Shown: in pieces, positions 8,799 through 19,211 of the stretch | Position numbering within the stretch: position 1 is the first letter of the stretch | Layout: every line of letters starts with the position of its first letter | Source: Rhodoplanes sp. | GTDB lineage: Bacteria; Pseudomonadota; Alphaproteobacteria; Rhizobiales; Xanthobacteraceae | Length of the DNA stretch: 64,000 bases | Direction of reading: 5' to 3' | Assembly: GCF_013377085.1 (NCBI RefSeq) | Contig: NZ_JACAAX010000032.1 | Location: 1-64,000, forward strand | Translations under genes and position numbers: made by a program | Notes under the pieces: model-generated | Database searches by the model: none | Told to the model about the DNA's origin: nothing | Seen by the model: only the letters and a program-made list of their open reading frames with translations

Positions 8799-8825
8799 GC
8801 GCTTCTCCTCTTTTCGAGGAGCGCG
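8799..8825 (+). other. Stem-loop directly behind pucA
   Basis: CTCCTC (8805-8810) pairs with GAGGAG (8816-8821) around a T-rich loop, with weaker flanking GC pairs, 20 bp after the pucA stop. It has no T run, so it may stabilise the pucBA mRNA end rather than terminate. Confidence 0.4.
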
Positions 8826-9008
8826 CGCAGGCGGGCGGTCGAGGCCTCGTGCCTCTGTTCGCCCGCATCGTCGGGAGGGCTTTTTGCCGTCACGACGAGA
8901 TGACGCGTGACGCATCTGTTTCACGCGTCGTCCCTGCGCCGCCAAGCCGGCTTCGGCCGGACCTGGAAGCACCGGCTGATTGGTGGGGATATAAGTTTCA
9001 TGTTTTTC

Positions 9009-9048
9009 ACGGGTGCCGAAGCACGCTTCGGCACCCGTATATTTTTTT
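9009..9048 (+). terminator. Strong rho-independent terminator downstream of pucBA
   Basis: A perfect 14-bp stem, ACGGGTGCCGAAGC (9009-9022) with GCTTCGGCACCCGT (9025-9038), is followed by AT and seven T residues. The T run is on the plus strand only, so it ends the pucBA transcript about 225 bp after pucA. The 8785-9262 gap holds no gene. Confidence 0.9.
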
Positions 9049-9181
9049 GGCGAGCCGTATTTGGGCGTGCCGAGGCGTGCGGCATGTCGCTCACGAAGCT
9101 CGCACCGAGCGGTGGTCAGTGAGCGGTCGTGCGCGGGCGGCCTGCACCCGTAGAGGCCTTAAAATTAAAGAGATACCGTGA

Positions 9182-9236
9182 GGCCCGGCTGTGCCGGGCC
9201 CTCGGGAGGTGTGCCGCGGCCGGCCGGCCGCGGCAC
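9182..9236 (-). terminator. Two GC-rich hairpins at the end of the liv operon
   Basis: GGCCCGGC/GCCGGGCC (9182-9189 and 9193-9200, 3-nt loop) lies beside a perfect 26-bp palindrome at 9211-9236 (GTGCCGCGGCCGG and its complement). They sit 27-80 bp after the livK stop on the minus strand. A TTTAATTTT stretch follows on that strand after a gap, so intrinsic termination is plausible but not canonical. Confidence 0.5.
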
Positions 9237-9262
9237 TCTGCTGCGAAGCTACGGCTTTGCGG

Positions 9263-10429
9263 TCACTCGCCGTCCTCGAAATAGGACAGCTTGCCGTCCG
9301 GTCCCTTCTTCCAGGTGTAGAGGACGTAGCGGTCCTTCTTCTTGCCGTCGACCAGATAGCCGTCGTTGGAGACGTCGCCCTTCTTGTCGAGCGAGAGCGT
9401 GCCGAGCACGGTGTCGAACGGCTTGCCGGTGGCGATCACGGCCGCGACCTTCTTGGGGTCGGTCGACTTCGCCTCCTCGATGGCGGCCTTGATGATCTGC
9501 ACGGCGGCGTAGCTGTACAGCGTGTAGGCCTGCGGCTCGAACCCGCGCTTGCGGAACACCGCGACGATGTCCTTGTTCTTCGGGTTGGTGCGCGGATCGG
9601 GCGAGAAGGTCATCAGGGTGCCGTCGGCACCGGGGCCGGCGATCGAGGCGAACTCGTCGTCGGCCATGCCGTCGCCGCCCATCATCGGCGCCCGCAAACC
9701 CTGGTCGCGCATCTGCCGCAGGATCAGGCCGCCGGTGTCGTGCAGGCCGCCCCAGTAGACGAGGTCCGGATTGGCCGCCTTGAGCTTGGAGACCAGCGCC
9801 GTGAAATCCTTGTCGTCCTTGTTGACGCCTTCGTAGAGCACCTCCTTGATGCCCTTGGCGTTGATCACCTTGCGGGTCTCGTCGGCGAGGCCCTGGCCGT
9901 AGGTGGTCTTGTCGTGCACCACGGCGATGCGCTTGCCCTTGAACTTCTCGGCGATGATGGCGCCGGCCATGCCGCCCTGCTGGTCGTCGCGGCCGCACAC
10001 CCGGAAGATGTTCCACATGCCGCGTTCGGTGATCTTCGGATTGGTGGCCGCCGGCGTGATCTCCAGCATGCCGTTGTCCTGGTAGACCTCCGAGGCCGGC
10101 ATGGTGACGCCGGAGTTGAAGTGGCCGACCACGAACTTGACGCCGTCTGCCGCGAACTTGTTGGCGACCGAGACGCCGTCCTTCGGGTCGCCGCGGTCGT
10201 CGCCGGCGAACAGCTCGAGCTTTTGGCCGAGAATGCCACCCGCCGCGTTGATGTCCTCGACGGCCTGCTCGACGCCCTGCTTGAGCTGCGCCCCGAAGGC
10301 GGCGCTGCCGCCCGTGATCGGGCCGCCGACGCCGATCTTGATCTGCGCCTGCGCGGGTCCGGCCGCGAGCGCCGCGCCGAGCGCCAATCCGAGGCCGAGC
10401 GCGAGGACCTGAGTCCTGCCGTGGATCAT
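9263..10429 (-). CDS. livK: Branched-chain amino acid-type ABC transporter substrate-binding protein
   Basis: Periplasmic binding protein of 388 aa (LivK/Leu-Ile-Val type). A Sec signal (about residues 1-28, cleavage near PAQAQ) precedes IKIGVGGPITGGSAAFGAQLKQGVE, typical of the family, then VVGHFNSGVTMPASEVY and TPAATNPKITERG in the first lobe and AVVHDKTTYGQGLAD at the hinge. GAGGAAG lies just before the ATG. It is the last gene of the minus-strand livHMGF operon and is followed by hairpins. The ligand is probably an aliphatic amino acid, but this family also binds aromatic acids and amides. Confidence 0.92.
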   Translation of the reverse strand: MIHGRTQVLALGLGLALGAALAAGPAQAQIKIGVGGPITGGSAAFGAQLKQGVEQAVEDINAAGGILGQKLELFAGDDRGDPKDGVSVANKFAADGVKFVVGHFNSGVTMPASEVYQDNGMLEITPAATNPKITERGMWNIFRVCGRDDQQGGMAGAIIAEKFKGKRIAVVHDKTTYGQGLADETRKVINAKGIKEVLYEGVNKDDKDFTALVSKLKAANPDLVYWGGLHDTGGLILRQMRDQGLRAPMMGGDGMADDEFASIAGPGADGTLMTFSPDPRTNPKNKDIVAVFRKRGFEPQAYTLYSYAAVQIIKAAIEEAKSTDPKKVAAVIATGKPFDTVLGTLSLDKKGDVSNDGYLVDGKKKDRYVLYTWKKGPDGKLSYFEDGE

Positions 10430-10589
10430 CGATCTTCCTCCTGCAACGTCGTGGCGCGACTGCGCCGTCCCGTTTCCGTATCGAGGCCCGGATGGTGCCG
10501 GACCGGCTGGCGAAAGTCATCCGGTATCGCGGTTGCGAAAGGCGGTCCCGGCCGCGGCGCGGTGCCGCGCCGGCCGAGCGCCGCCGCCC

Positions 10590-10919
10590 TCACGGCGCTC
10601 CACCCGGGGCGATCAGAAAGCCGTACTGGCGCGCCATCTGGCGCTGCCGCGTGGTGCGGAAACCGAGGAGCCCGACGGTGATCAGGATCGCGGTGTCGAC
10701 CGCATAATACCAGGGCGACAGCAGGGTGCCTTCGAACAGCGCGAAGTGCACGAAGCGCACCGCCAGCCCGAGCACCAGCATGTAGAGCACGACCGTCCAC
10801 CGCGGCCGCCAGGTCCGCGCGATGGCGCGGCCGGACACCCAGGCGCCGGCGCCGCCGAGCAACGCCGTCACCAGCAGGAACACGCCGAAGGACTCTTCCT
10901 GATAGAGCAGGCCCTGCAT
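10590..10919 (-). CDS. Small membrane protein, DUF6867-like, in a liv operon
   Basis: Hydrophobic protein of 109 aa with about three membrane helices (FGVFLLVTALLGGAGAWVSG, WTVVLYMLVLGLAVRFVHFAL, and YAVDTAILITVGLLGF). Similar proteins sit between livF and livK in many Rhizobiales liv operons, which is why I name DUF6867; no function is known to me. The MQGLLYQEE start at 10919 resembles relatives; an ATG at 10937 would add six residues. A family A repeat lies immediately upstream. Confidence 0.75.
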   Translation of the reverse strand: MQGLLYQEESFGVFLLVTALLGGAGAWVSGRAIARTWRPRWTVVLYMLVLGLAVRFVHFALFEGTLLSPWYYAVDTAILITVGLLGFRTTRQRQMARQYGFLIAPGGAP

Positions 10920-10942
10920 GTCAGTGTCCCGGTTCATTGCTG

Positions 10943-11049
10943 GTCATTCCGGGACGCGAACCGAAGGTTCGCGGACCCGGAATCCAGCCACGACTGCGGC
11001 ATTCTTGGTTGGAGTCCGGGTTCGCCGCTGCGCGGCGCCCCGGAATGAC
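10943..11049. repeat. Palindromic repeat family A, copy 1
   Basis: About 107 bp framed by GTCATTCCGGG and CCCCGGAATGAC, with inner CCCGGAATCCA and TGGAGTCCGGG arms, between livF and the DUF6867-like gene. Eight such copies occur in the window. Confidence 0.9.
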
Positions 11050-11075
11050 GGTGAAACCATCACGCTCGTCACGGC

Positions 11076-11822
<747 letters not shown>

Positions 11823-11842
11823 GGGGTGGCTCCGGATGGCTC

Positions 11843-11983
11843 TTCACCCTCTCTTGGAGGGGGAGGGTCGACGCGCGAAGCGCGTCGGGGTGGGGTGACA
11901 GCGGCGTTGATGCGCGGGGCTTCACCCCACCCCGACCGCGTGCTGCGCACGCGCTCGACCCTCCCCCTCCAGGGGAGGGTGAA
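11843..11983. repeat. Palindromic repeat family C, copy 1
   Basis: About 140 bp between livG and livF. Outer arms are TTCACCCTC...GGGAGGG and CCCTCCCCCTCCAGGGGAGGGTGAA; inner arms are GGGGTGGGGTGA and TTCACCCCACCCC. A second copy at 41064-41197 lies inside a coding region. Confidence 0.85.
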
Positions 11984-12011
11984 ATACGGGGCTTCGCCTC
12001 GCTCATCCCCC

Positions 12012-12916
12012 TCACAGCCCGACCTCCGCCTCGGCGGCCTCGACCTCGTCGTCGGCGACGCCCAGATAGGCGGCGATCACCTTCTGGTCGTTGCGCACCG
12101 CGACCGGCGATCCGTCGGCGATCTTGACGCCGTAGTCGAGGACGATCACGTGGTCGGAGATTTCCATCACGACCGACATGTCGTGCTCGATCAGCAGCAC
12201 CGAGGTGTCGTGCCGGTCGCGGATCGACAGGATCAGCTCGTTGAGCGCGGCGCTCTCGCGCGGGTTGAGGCCGGCGGCCGGCTCGTCGAGACAGAGCAGC
12301 ACCGGATCCGTGCACATCGAGCGGGCAATCTCGAGCCGCCGCTGCGCGCCGTAGGGGAGCGCGCCGGCCGGCTCGTCGGCGCGATCGATCAGGCCGGTGA
12401 GGTCGAGCCAATGGCGCGCCTTTTCCAACGCGGCCCGCTCGGCCCGGGCGTAGCCGCCGAGCCCGAGAATGCCGAACAGCGAGAAGCCCGACGCGCGCAT
12501 CAGCGGCGCGTGCTGGGCGACGAGAAGATTCTCCAGCACGGTCATGCCGGAGAACAGGCGGATATTCTGGAACGTGCGGGCGACCTTGGCCTGGCGGGAG
12601 ACCAGGTAGTCCGGCATGCGCTCCAAGAGGAACAGAGCGCCGGTCGAGTGCACCACCTTGCGGTCGCCGCGCCGGGTGAGCGGCTCGAGCTCGTCCCACA
12701 TCCGCGCCTCGCCGTGCACCACGGCGATGCGGCCCTCGGTCGGCTTGTAGAAGCCGGTGATGCAGTTGAACACCGTGGTCTTGCCGGCGCCGTTCGGACC
12801 GATCAGGGCCGTGATCTCGCCGCGCCGCGCCGTGAAGCCGAGGTCGTTGACGGCGACGAGCCCGCCGAACCGCATCGTCAGGTGCTCGACCTCGAGCAGA
12901 GCGGGCGCCGCCTTCA

Positions 12917-12917
<1 letters not shown>
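12012..12917 (-). CDS. livG: Branched-chain amino acid-type ABC transporter ATPase LivG
   Basis: ATPase of 301 aa, longer than the usual ~255 because of an insertion of about 40 residues (about 70-110, containing MWDELEPLTRRGDRKVVHS) between Walker A (GPNGAGKTT) and the Q-loop (RTFQNIRLF). The signature region is PYGAQRRLEIARSM, Walker B is LLCLDEPAAGLNP and the switch is LIEHDM. The insertion type is common in Rhizobiales LivG. The start codon overlaps the livM stop by one base (TGATG), so the two are translationally coupled. Confidence 0.95.
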
Positions 12918-14287
<1,370 letters not shown>

Positions 14288-14307
14288 GCGCGGCCTCGAT
14301 ACTCGGC

Positions 14308-14400
14308 GTCATCGCCGGGCTCGACCCGGCGATCCATCGGCTGACGAACAAAGGTCTCTTTGCGAAGGAGATGGATGCGCGGGTCGAGCCCGCGCATGAC
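14308..14400. repeat. Palindromic repeat family E
   Basis: GTCATCGCCGGGCTCGACCCGGCGATCCA at the left is mirrored by TGGATGCGCGGGTCGAGCCCGCGCATGAC at the right. It lies between livH and livM. A related half-copy starts near 34846. Confidence 0.8.
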
Positions 14401-14435
14401 GCTTCGACGAGATCGGAGCTGCTCCGCCCGCATCG

Positions 14436-15353
14436 TCAGACCTTCTCCACCTCGGGTCGGCCGAGCAGGCCCTGCGGCAGGAAGATCAGCGTGATGGCGA
14501 GGATCGAGAAGGCGGCGACGTCCTTGTAGTCGATCGAGAAATAGGCCGACCACAGGGTCTCGACGAGGCCGATCAGGAGGCCACCGATGACGGCGCCGGG
14601 CAGCGAGCCGATGCCGCCCAGCACGGCCGCCGTGAACGCCTTGACGCCGGGCGTGAAACCGTCGGCGAAGCTGATCACGCCGTAATACATCAGGTACATG
14701 GTGCCGGCGACGGCGGCCAGCGCCGCACCGAGCACGAAGGTGATCGACACGGTGCGGTCGACGTCGACGCCGAGCAGCGCCGCCATCTTCTGATCCTGCT
14801 CGCAGGCGCGCTGGGCGCGGCCGAGCGCGGTGCGGCTGACCAGCCACCAGAAACAGGCGAGCAGCACGGCCGTGACGGCCCACACCAGGAGCTGCTTGTA
14901 GGAGAGCGTGACCTGGTAGCCGCCACCGTCCATCAGCACGAACTCGCCGCTGAGCAGCGGCGGGATCGACTTGTTGCGCGGCCCCTGGGCGACCTGCACG
15001 AAGTTCATCAGGAAGATCGACATGCCGATCGCCGAGATCAGCGGGGCGAGGCGGAACGAGCCGCGCAGCGGCCGGTAGGCGAGCCGCTCGATCGCCCAGT
15101 TGAGCAGCGCCGTGAGGGCCATGGCGACGACCAGCACGATCAGCAGCGCGAACGCCACCGAGCCGATCCCGACCCACGAGGTCAGCACCAGGAAGGCGAT
15201 CAGGGCGATAAAGGCCGACACCATGAAGACGTCGCCATGGGCGAAGTTCACCATGCCGATGATGCCGAACACCATGGTGTAGCCGATGGCGATCAGGCCG
15301 TAGATCGAGCCGAGCGTGAGCCCGTTGATCAACTGCTGGATGAAAACGTCCAT
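14436..15353 (-). CDS. livH: Branched-chain amino acid-type ABC transporter permease LivH
   Basis: Permease of 305 aa with eight or so membrane helices. Family features are LINGLTLGSIYGLIAIGYTMVFGIIGMVNFAHGDVFM at the N-terminus, the coupling region RACEQDQKMAALLGVDVDR and KAFTAAVLGGIGSLPGAVIGG. The ATG at 15353 gives the usual MDVFIQQL start; an upstream in-frame start has no support. It is the first gene of the minus-strand liv operon (livHMGF, DUF6867-like, livK). Confidence 0.94.
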   Translation of the reverse strand: MDVFIQQLINGLTLGSIYGLIAIGYTMVFGIIGMVNFAHGDVFMVSAFIALIAFLVLTSWVGIGSVAFALLIVLVVAMALTALLNWAIERLAYRPLRGSFRLAPLISAIGMSIFLMNFVQVAQGPRNKSIPPLLSGEFVLMDGGGYQVTLSYKQLLVWAVTAVLLACFWWLVSRTALGRAQRACEQDQKMAALLGVDVDRTVSITFVLGAALAAVAGTMYLMYYGVISFADGFTPGVKAFTAAVLGGIGSLPGAVIGGLLIGLVETLWSAYFSIDYKDVAAFSILAITLIFLPQGLLGRPEVEKV

Positions 15354-15942
15354 GCGTCCGCCGTGCCTTCGCTGTCCCCGTCGCAATGTCGGCCGGCTCG
15401 ATCGCGGGAGACCCCCGTCCGGCCGCCGCCGCGATCGCTCGACTCCCTTCTAACAGGGGCCTCCGGGCCCGGCAACGCTCGATCGTGCCGCAGGAATTTT
15501 CCCCCGGCGGGGTGTCGCGGCAGTAGCCGGAGCAGGGCCGGGACGGTGTGTTCTGATCATCGGGATCGACCTCTCGTCGCTCGTGCCCAGGGTCGTTCCG
15601 ACCCCTGTCGTGGCGAGGACGATGCAAGGACGGTGCCTGCCGGCGGCACCAGGATCGCAGCCGCTACGTCGGCAGCCGGGTTGCGCGTCGCGGCCGTGCG
15701 GGTGGCGTCGGCCTGCACGCCGAAGTATTGGTTGGCGAGAATATGGGCGCGGTATGATGATGCGATATTCGGCGCCGCCGAAATTTACGCTGCTAAAGTC
15801 GTGAACGCCAGTATCGTCCTTCGATTACGTTTTCAGGCCAAGCTCAGTTCCGCTCACGAACAGTTTACACGCTGGGTTGTCTTGATGTCGGCGCAATTCG
15901 ACGTCCAACTCCGTGTCGGGCTGGACAACGGAAGGACGCCTC
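15354..15942. other. Intergenic region, no gene seen
   Basis: About 590 bp between divergently oriented livH and the Gln-rich protein gene. It must hold both promoters. The part near 15720-15900 is less GC-rich. I see no convincing coding sequence, RNA or operator. Confidence 0.4.
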
Positions 15943-16194
15943 ATGAGCCAGGACACCAGGACCCCCAACCAGAACCCGCAGCACGGCCAGAAGCAGCAAG
16001 GCCAGCAGCAGCAGGGCCAGCACAACAAGGACCAGCAGCAACAAGGCCAGCACAACAAGGACCCGCAGCACCAGGGCCAGCAGCAACAGGGCGAGCGACG
16101 GTCCGACCAGCAGCGCCAGCAGTCGCAGCAGCCTGATCAGGGCGGCCAGCACGCCGGCGGGCATGGCGGCCAGCACGGCAGCGGCCAGCGCTGA
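15943..16194 (+). CDS. Gln-rich low-complexity hypothetical protein
   Basis: Protein of 83 aa, almost entirely Gln, Gly, His, Asn, Asp and Lys. It contains imperfect repeats of the type QGQHNKDQQQ (two near-exact QQGQHNKD copies about residues 27-46) and ends in GGQHAGGHGGQHGSG. There is no signal peptide, helix or known domain, so it is expected to be disordered and very hydrophilic, reminiscent of hydrophilin or stress proteins. GGAAGGA lies 8 bp before the ATG at 15943, and a hairpin follows the stop, both supporting a real gene. Function unknown. Confidence 0.65.
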   Translation: MSQDTRTPNQNPQHGQKQQGQQQQGQHNKDQQQQGQHNKDPQHQGQQQQGERRSDQQRQQSQQPDQGGQHAGGHGGQHGSGQR

Positions 16195-16214
16195 GCCGCT
16201 CGGCTCTTCCGGGC

Positions 16215-16235
16215 CTCCGCTGCGTTGCAGCGGAG
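16215..16235 (+). terminator. Hairpin after the Gln-rich gene
   Basis: Perfect 9-bp stem CTCCGCTGC / GCAGCGGAG with a GTT loop, 20 bp after the stop codon. It lacks a T run, so termination is only probable. Confidence 0.45.
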
Positions 16236-16339
16236 TGTCCCGGGCCGGCGCCGTCCCGCGCCGCACCTTTGTCGTGCGGTTTCGGTTGATAACCCGGCGG
16301 GGCATTCCGATCAGGCCGTTCCTGTCCTAAGCTTTCGCC

Positions 16340-17248
16340 ATGACGGCACGATCGACGAGCCTCGCCCCGGTCCTTCCGCTGTTCCACCTCTACGGCGATC
16401 CGCCGGAGGACCAGGCGTTCGACTTCATTCATGTGGAGACGATCGCGTCGCGCTCGACCCGGCATGCCTGGACGATCCGGGCCCATCGCCACCGCAATCT
16501 GTTCCAGCTCCTGCTGATCACGGCCGGCGGCGGCGAGATGAGCCACGAGGCGGCGACGCAGCCGTTCGCGGCGCCGTGCGCCATCCTGGTGCCGGCGACC
16601 GTCGCGCACGGCTTCCGTTTCCGGGCGCACGAGACCGAGGGCTGGATCGCCACCTTCACGGAGGATGTCGCGCAGGGGCTCGGCGATCGCTCCGGCGAGG
16701 CGCTGGCGCGGCTGCGGGCGCTGGCCGCCGATCCGGTCGTGCCGATCGCGAGCAGCAGCGACGCGGCCCGACTCGCCGCGCTGTTCGGCGATCTCAACGA
16801 GGAGCATTTCCTCGCCCGCGACGGCTATCGCTTGGCGATGCGGGCGTGCCTGGCGCTGATCGCCATCGGGGTCGGGCGCCTGGCCGCCGGACGGGTGCGC
16901 AGCGGCGCCGTGATGCTGGGCTCGGCGGAGCCGGTGGTCGAGGCGCTGCGGCGGCTGGTCGAGGAGCATTTCCGCGTCGAGCGGCAGCTCGCCTTCTACG
17001 CCGACAAGCTCACCATGACGGCCGACCGGCTCAACGATCACATCAAGCGCGCGACCGGCGTGACGGCCGGCCATCTGATTCGCCAGCGGATCATCACCGA
17101 GGCCAAGCGCCAGCTCGTGTTCACCAGCCAGCCGATCCACGAGATCGGCTACGATCTGACCTTCTCGGACCCGTCGCACTTCACCCGCTTCTTCCGCAAG
17201 CAGACCGGCATGACGCCGCAGGCTTTTCGCGAGCAGGGTGGCGGGTGA
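16340..17248 (+). CDS. AraC family transcriptional regulator (PobR-like)
   Basis: Regulator of 302 aa. The N-terminal cupin-like effector domain (about 20-110) contains HAWTIRAHRHRNLFQLLLITAGGGEM and VPATVAHGFRF, the layout of PobR-type AraC proteins that respond to 4-hydroxybenzoate or related aromatics. The C-terminal AraC DNA-binding domain (about 195-300) has two HTHs, with ITEAKRQLVFTSQPIHEIGYDLTF(S)DPSHFTRFFRKQTGMTP. No obvious target gene is adjacent; the next plus-strand operon is far away. The effector is inferred only from family resemblance. Confidence 0.9.
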   Translation: MTARSTSLAPVLPLFHLYGDPPEDQAFDFIHVETIASRSTRHAWTIRAHRHRNLFQLLLITAGGGEMSHEAATQPFAAPCAILVPATVAHGFRFRAHETEGWIATFTEDVAQGLGDRSGEALARLRALAADPVVPIASSSDAARLAALFGDLNEEHFLARDGYRLAMRACLALIAIGVGRLAAGRVRSGAVMLGSAEPVVEALRRLVEEHFRVERQLAFYADKLTMTADRLNDHIKRATGVTAGHLIRQRIITEAKRQLVFTSQPIHEIGYDLTFSDPSHFTRFFRKQTGMTPQAFREQGGG

Positions 17249-17319
17249 GGGCGGCCGTCTCGATTGCGTCGCGCGCCGGCAGCGCCGGCGCCGCCGGCGC
17301 GGCAAGCGGGGATTGCGCG

Positions 17320-17598
17320 CTATCGGCTGGGTTTTGACGATGACGACGACGGCGGCGGACGCACCGTCGCCCACGGGTCGTTCACCTTCTGCGCCTGATT
17401 CGGGATCTTCTTGATGGCGCTCTGATAGGCCTCGTCTACGGCCTTGCGCCGCTCCAGCTCTTCCGATGTCAGCCTCTTCTCGGGCCCGCCGGCGGTCGGC
17501 AGGCTCATCTTGGGCGTGTCGGACTGGGCAAGGGCGGGGCCGGTCACCACGGCCAGCGCGACCGTCGCGCCGATGCACATCTTCGTCAGCGGTTTCAC
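17320..17598 (-). CDS. Small exported hypothetical protein
   Basis: Protein of 92 aa with a GTG start and a clear signal peptide (MCIGATVALAVVTGPALAQ). The mature chain is charged and helical (EKRLTSEELERRKAVDEAYQSAIKKIP) and ends in NDPWATVRPPP with a Ser tail. Similar secreted proteins ending in DPW-x-x-(V)RP are widespread in Bradyrhizobium-type genomes, as I recall, but no function is known. It is convergent to the AraC gene. Confidence 0.7.
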   Translation of the reverse strand: MKPLTKMCIGATVALAVVTGPALAQSDTPKMSLPTAGGPEKRLTSEELERRKAVDEAYQSAIKKIPNQAQKVNDPWATVRPPPSSSSSKPSR

Positions 17599-17740
17599 GT
17601 CAGCACCTCGATTGGTCTCGAGGGCTTGTTAGAGGGTATTTTTGGCTCGGGTTTGTTCGGAACGTTGCCGATTGTTTCCGCCACGCCGGCGCCGGCCGGC
17701 CGCCGCCGGCCGGGAGGCCGGAGCGGCGGCGGCTGCGGGC

Positions 17741-18214
17741 CTACGCGTTCGCGAAGGCGTGGCTGCGGGCCGGCGGCTCCGGCGTACGGCTCATATAGGC
17801 CGTCACCACGGCCTCGGTGAGATCGACCAGCCGGCGCGGGGTCATGCGGGTCGGATCGAACTCGCCGTCCTCGCACCAGCGGCGGACCAGATCGCTCATG
17901 TCTGGCTCGATCGCGGCGCCCGCCATCCACCAGTACGGAAAGCGGCGCTCGTCCACGACGGTCTGGTCGGCCAGCACGATGTCGGAATGGCGCGGGTCGG
18001 CGGCGATGCGCTCGTAGGCCGCCGTGACGGGGCCGGTGCGCCCCTCCAGCACCTGCACGAACCAGCGCTCGTCGACCATCATGGCGCCGGTGATCCCGTG
18101 CATGCGGTTGTTGGCGATCGAGGCCGAGAGAATGTCCGCCATCTGATCCGCGACCGTGTCGGGGTCGCTGCCGAGGCGATTGCGGCTGTAATATACCAAA
18201 CGAAGGAAGCTCAT
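17741..18214 (-). CDS. BLUF-domain blue-light photoreceptor
   Basis: Short BLUF protein of 157 aa with an FAD-binding domain covering about residues 1-100. The photocycle residues are in place: Tyr in LRLVYYSR, Asn in NNRMHGITGAMM, Gln in RWFVQVLEG, and Trp/Met in FPYWWMAGA. BLUF domains sense blue light through hydrogen-bond switching between Tyr, Gln and flavin. The roughly 50-residue C-terminal part has no output enzyme, so it would act through protein-protein contact, as other short BLUF proteins do. The ATG at 18214 has a GGAG ribosome site. No partner gene is adjacent. Confidence 0.93.
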   Translation of the reverse strand: MSFLRLVYYSRNRLGSDPDTVADQMADILSASIANNRMHGITGAMMVDERWFVQVLEGRTGPVTAAYERIAADPRHSDIVLADQTVVDERRFPYWWMAGAAIEPDMSDLVRRWCEDGEFDPTRMTPRRLVDLTEAVVTAYMSRTPEPPARSHAFANA

Positions 18215-18393
18215 GATCGTCTCCACGGATTGTGGCGGCGACCAGGTCGGTCTTCGCCCTCGGCGAAGCGTTATCACAAGCCGGACGCGAAGTCCCGCGG
18301 CGGTGCACCATGATGCACGGCGGAATGCGCTGCAGTGCACCCGCCGATGCGGCGCGTCATCACTGCGATGAGGTCCAGCGCGATGTCACGTCA

Positions 18394-19173
18394 TCACGAC
18401 GTGAGGAAGCCGAGCACCTCGGTGTTGAAGTCGACGGCCTGCTCGATGTTGGAGACGTGCGCCGCCTCGAGGATCGTCAGTTGCGCGCCCGACACGTGGC
18501 GGCGGATGAACTCGGCCGCCTCGATCGGCGTCGAGGCGTCGTAGCGGCCGGCGATGATCAGGGTCGGCACTGCGATCTTGTCGAGCAGGTCGCGCTGGTC
18601 CATGTCGCGCACCGCCTCGCCGCAGGCGATGTAGCCGTCGAGCGGCGTCGCCAGGAACGCCGTGCGCACCTTCGCCACGGCCTCCGGATCGCGTTCGCGA
18701 AAATCGTCGGTGAACCAGATGCTCATCACCTTGTCGACGATCGCTTCGAGTCCGCCGGCCCGGATGGTGGCGATGCGGTCGTTCCACGGCTGCTTGTCGG
18801 GAAACCAGCTCGACGTGTTGGCGAGCACCAGCTTGCCGAGACGATCCGGCGCATTGGCGCCGAGCCACTGGCCGACCATGCCGCCCATCGACAGGCCGAC
18901 CCAGTGCGCCTTGGCGAGATTCAATCCGTCGAGGATCGCCAGCGCGTCGCGGCCGAGCTGCGCGATCGTGTAGGGGCCGGGTGTGACGCCGGAACGGCCG
19001 TGGCCGCGGCGATCGTAGCGCACCACCCGGAACAGGCGCGTGAAGGCCGCGACCTGCGGGTCCCACATCGTGAGATCCGCGCCGAGCGAGTTCGAGAACA
19101 CCACGGCCGGCGCATCGGCCGGTCCCTCGACCTCCACATGGAGGGCGCAGCCCTCCGATTCGATCACCGGCAT
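18394..19173 (-). CDS. pcaD: 3-oxoadipate enol-lactonase-like alpha/beta hydrolase
   Basis: Alpha/beta hydrolase of 259 aa resembling PcaD, which opens 3-oxoadipate enol-lactone in the protocatechuate branch of the beta-ketoadipate pathway. Features are FSNSLGADLTMWDPQ (oxyanion region), RYDRRGHGRS, the nucleophile elbow GLSMGGMVGQWL, the acid in GRYDASTP and the His in EAAHVSNIEQ. GGGGGA sits 7 nt before the ATG at 19173. No other pca genes are nearby, so a related lactonase or esterase role is possible. Confidence 0.8.
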   Translation of the reverse strand: MPVIESEGCALHVEVEGPADAPAVVFSNSLGADLTMWDPQVAAFTRLFRVVRYDRRGHGRSGVTPGPYTIAQLGRDALAILDGLNLAKAHWVGLSMGGMVGQWLGANAPDRLGKLVLANTSSWFPDKQPWNDRIATIRAGGLEAIVDKVMSIWFTDDFRERDPEAVAKVRTAFLATPLDGYIACGEAVRDMDQRDLLDKIAVPTLIIAGRYDASTPIEAAEFIRRHVSGAQLTILEAAHVSNIEQAVDFNTEVLGFLTS

Positions 19174-19211
19174 TCCCATATCCCCCGTGCCTTGCCGCCC
19201 GCGCGCGTCCG

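Noticed and set aside
10943-11049. Family A repeats as transcription terminators
   Set aside because: No T run follows the hairpins and copies lie between genes of one operon (cbb, liv), so simple termination is unlikely.
15820-15870. Minus-strand EcfG-like promoter (GGAAC-N17-CGTA)
   Set aside because: The -10 half deviates from CGTT and no general-stress gene follows in that direction.
15943-16194. CRISPR-like or tandem DNA repeat
   Set aside because: The repeats are short, imperfect and in coding frame for a Gln-rich protein. No CRISPR array or cas gene is seen anywhere in the window.
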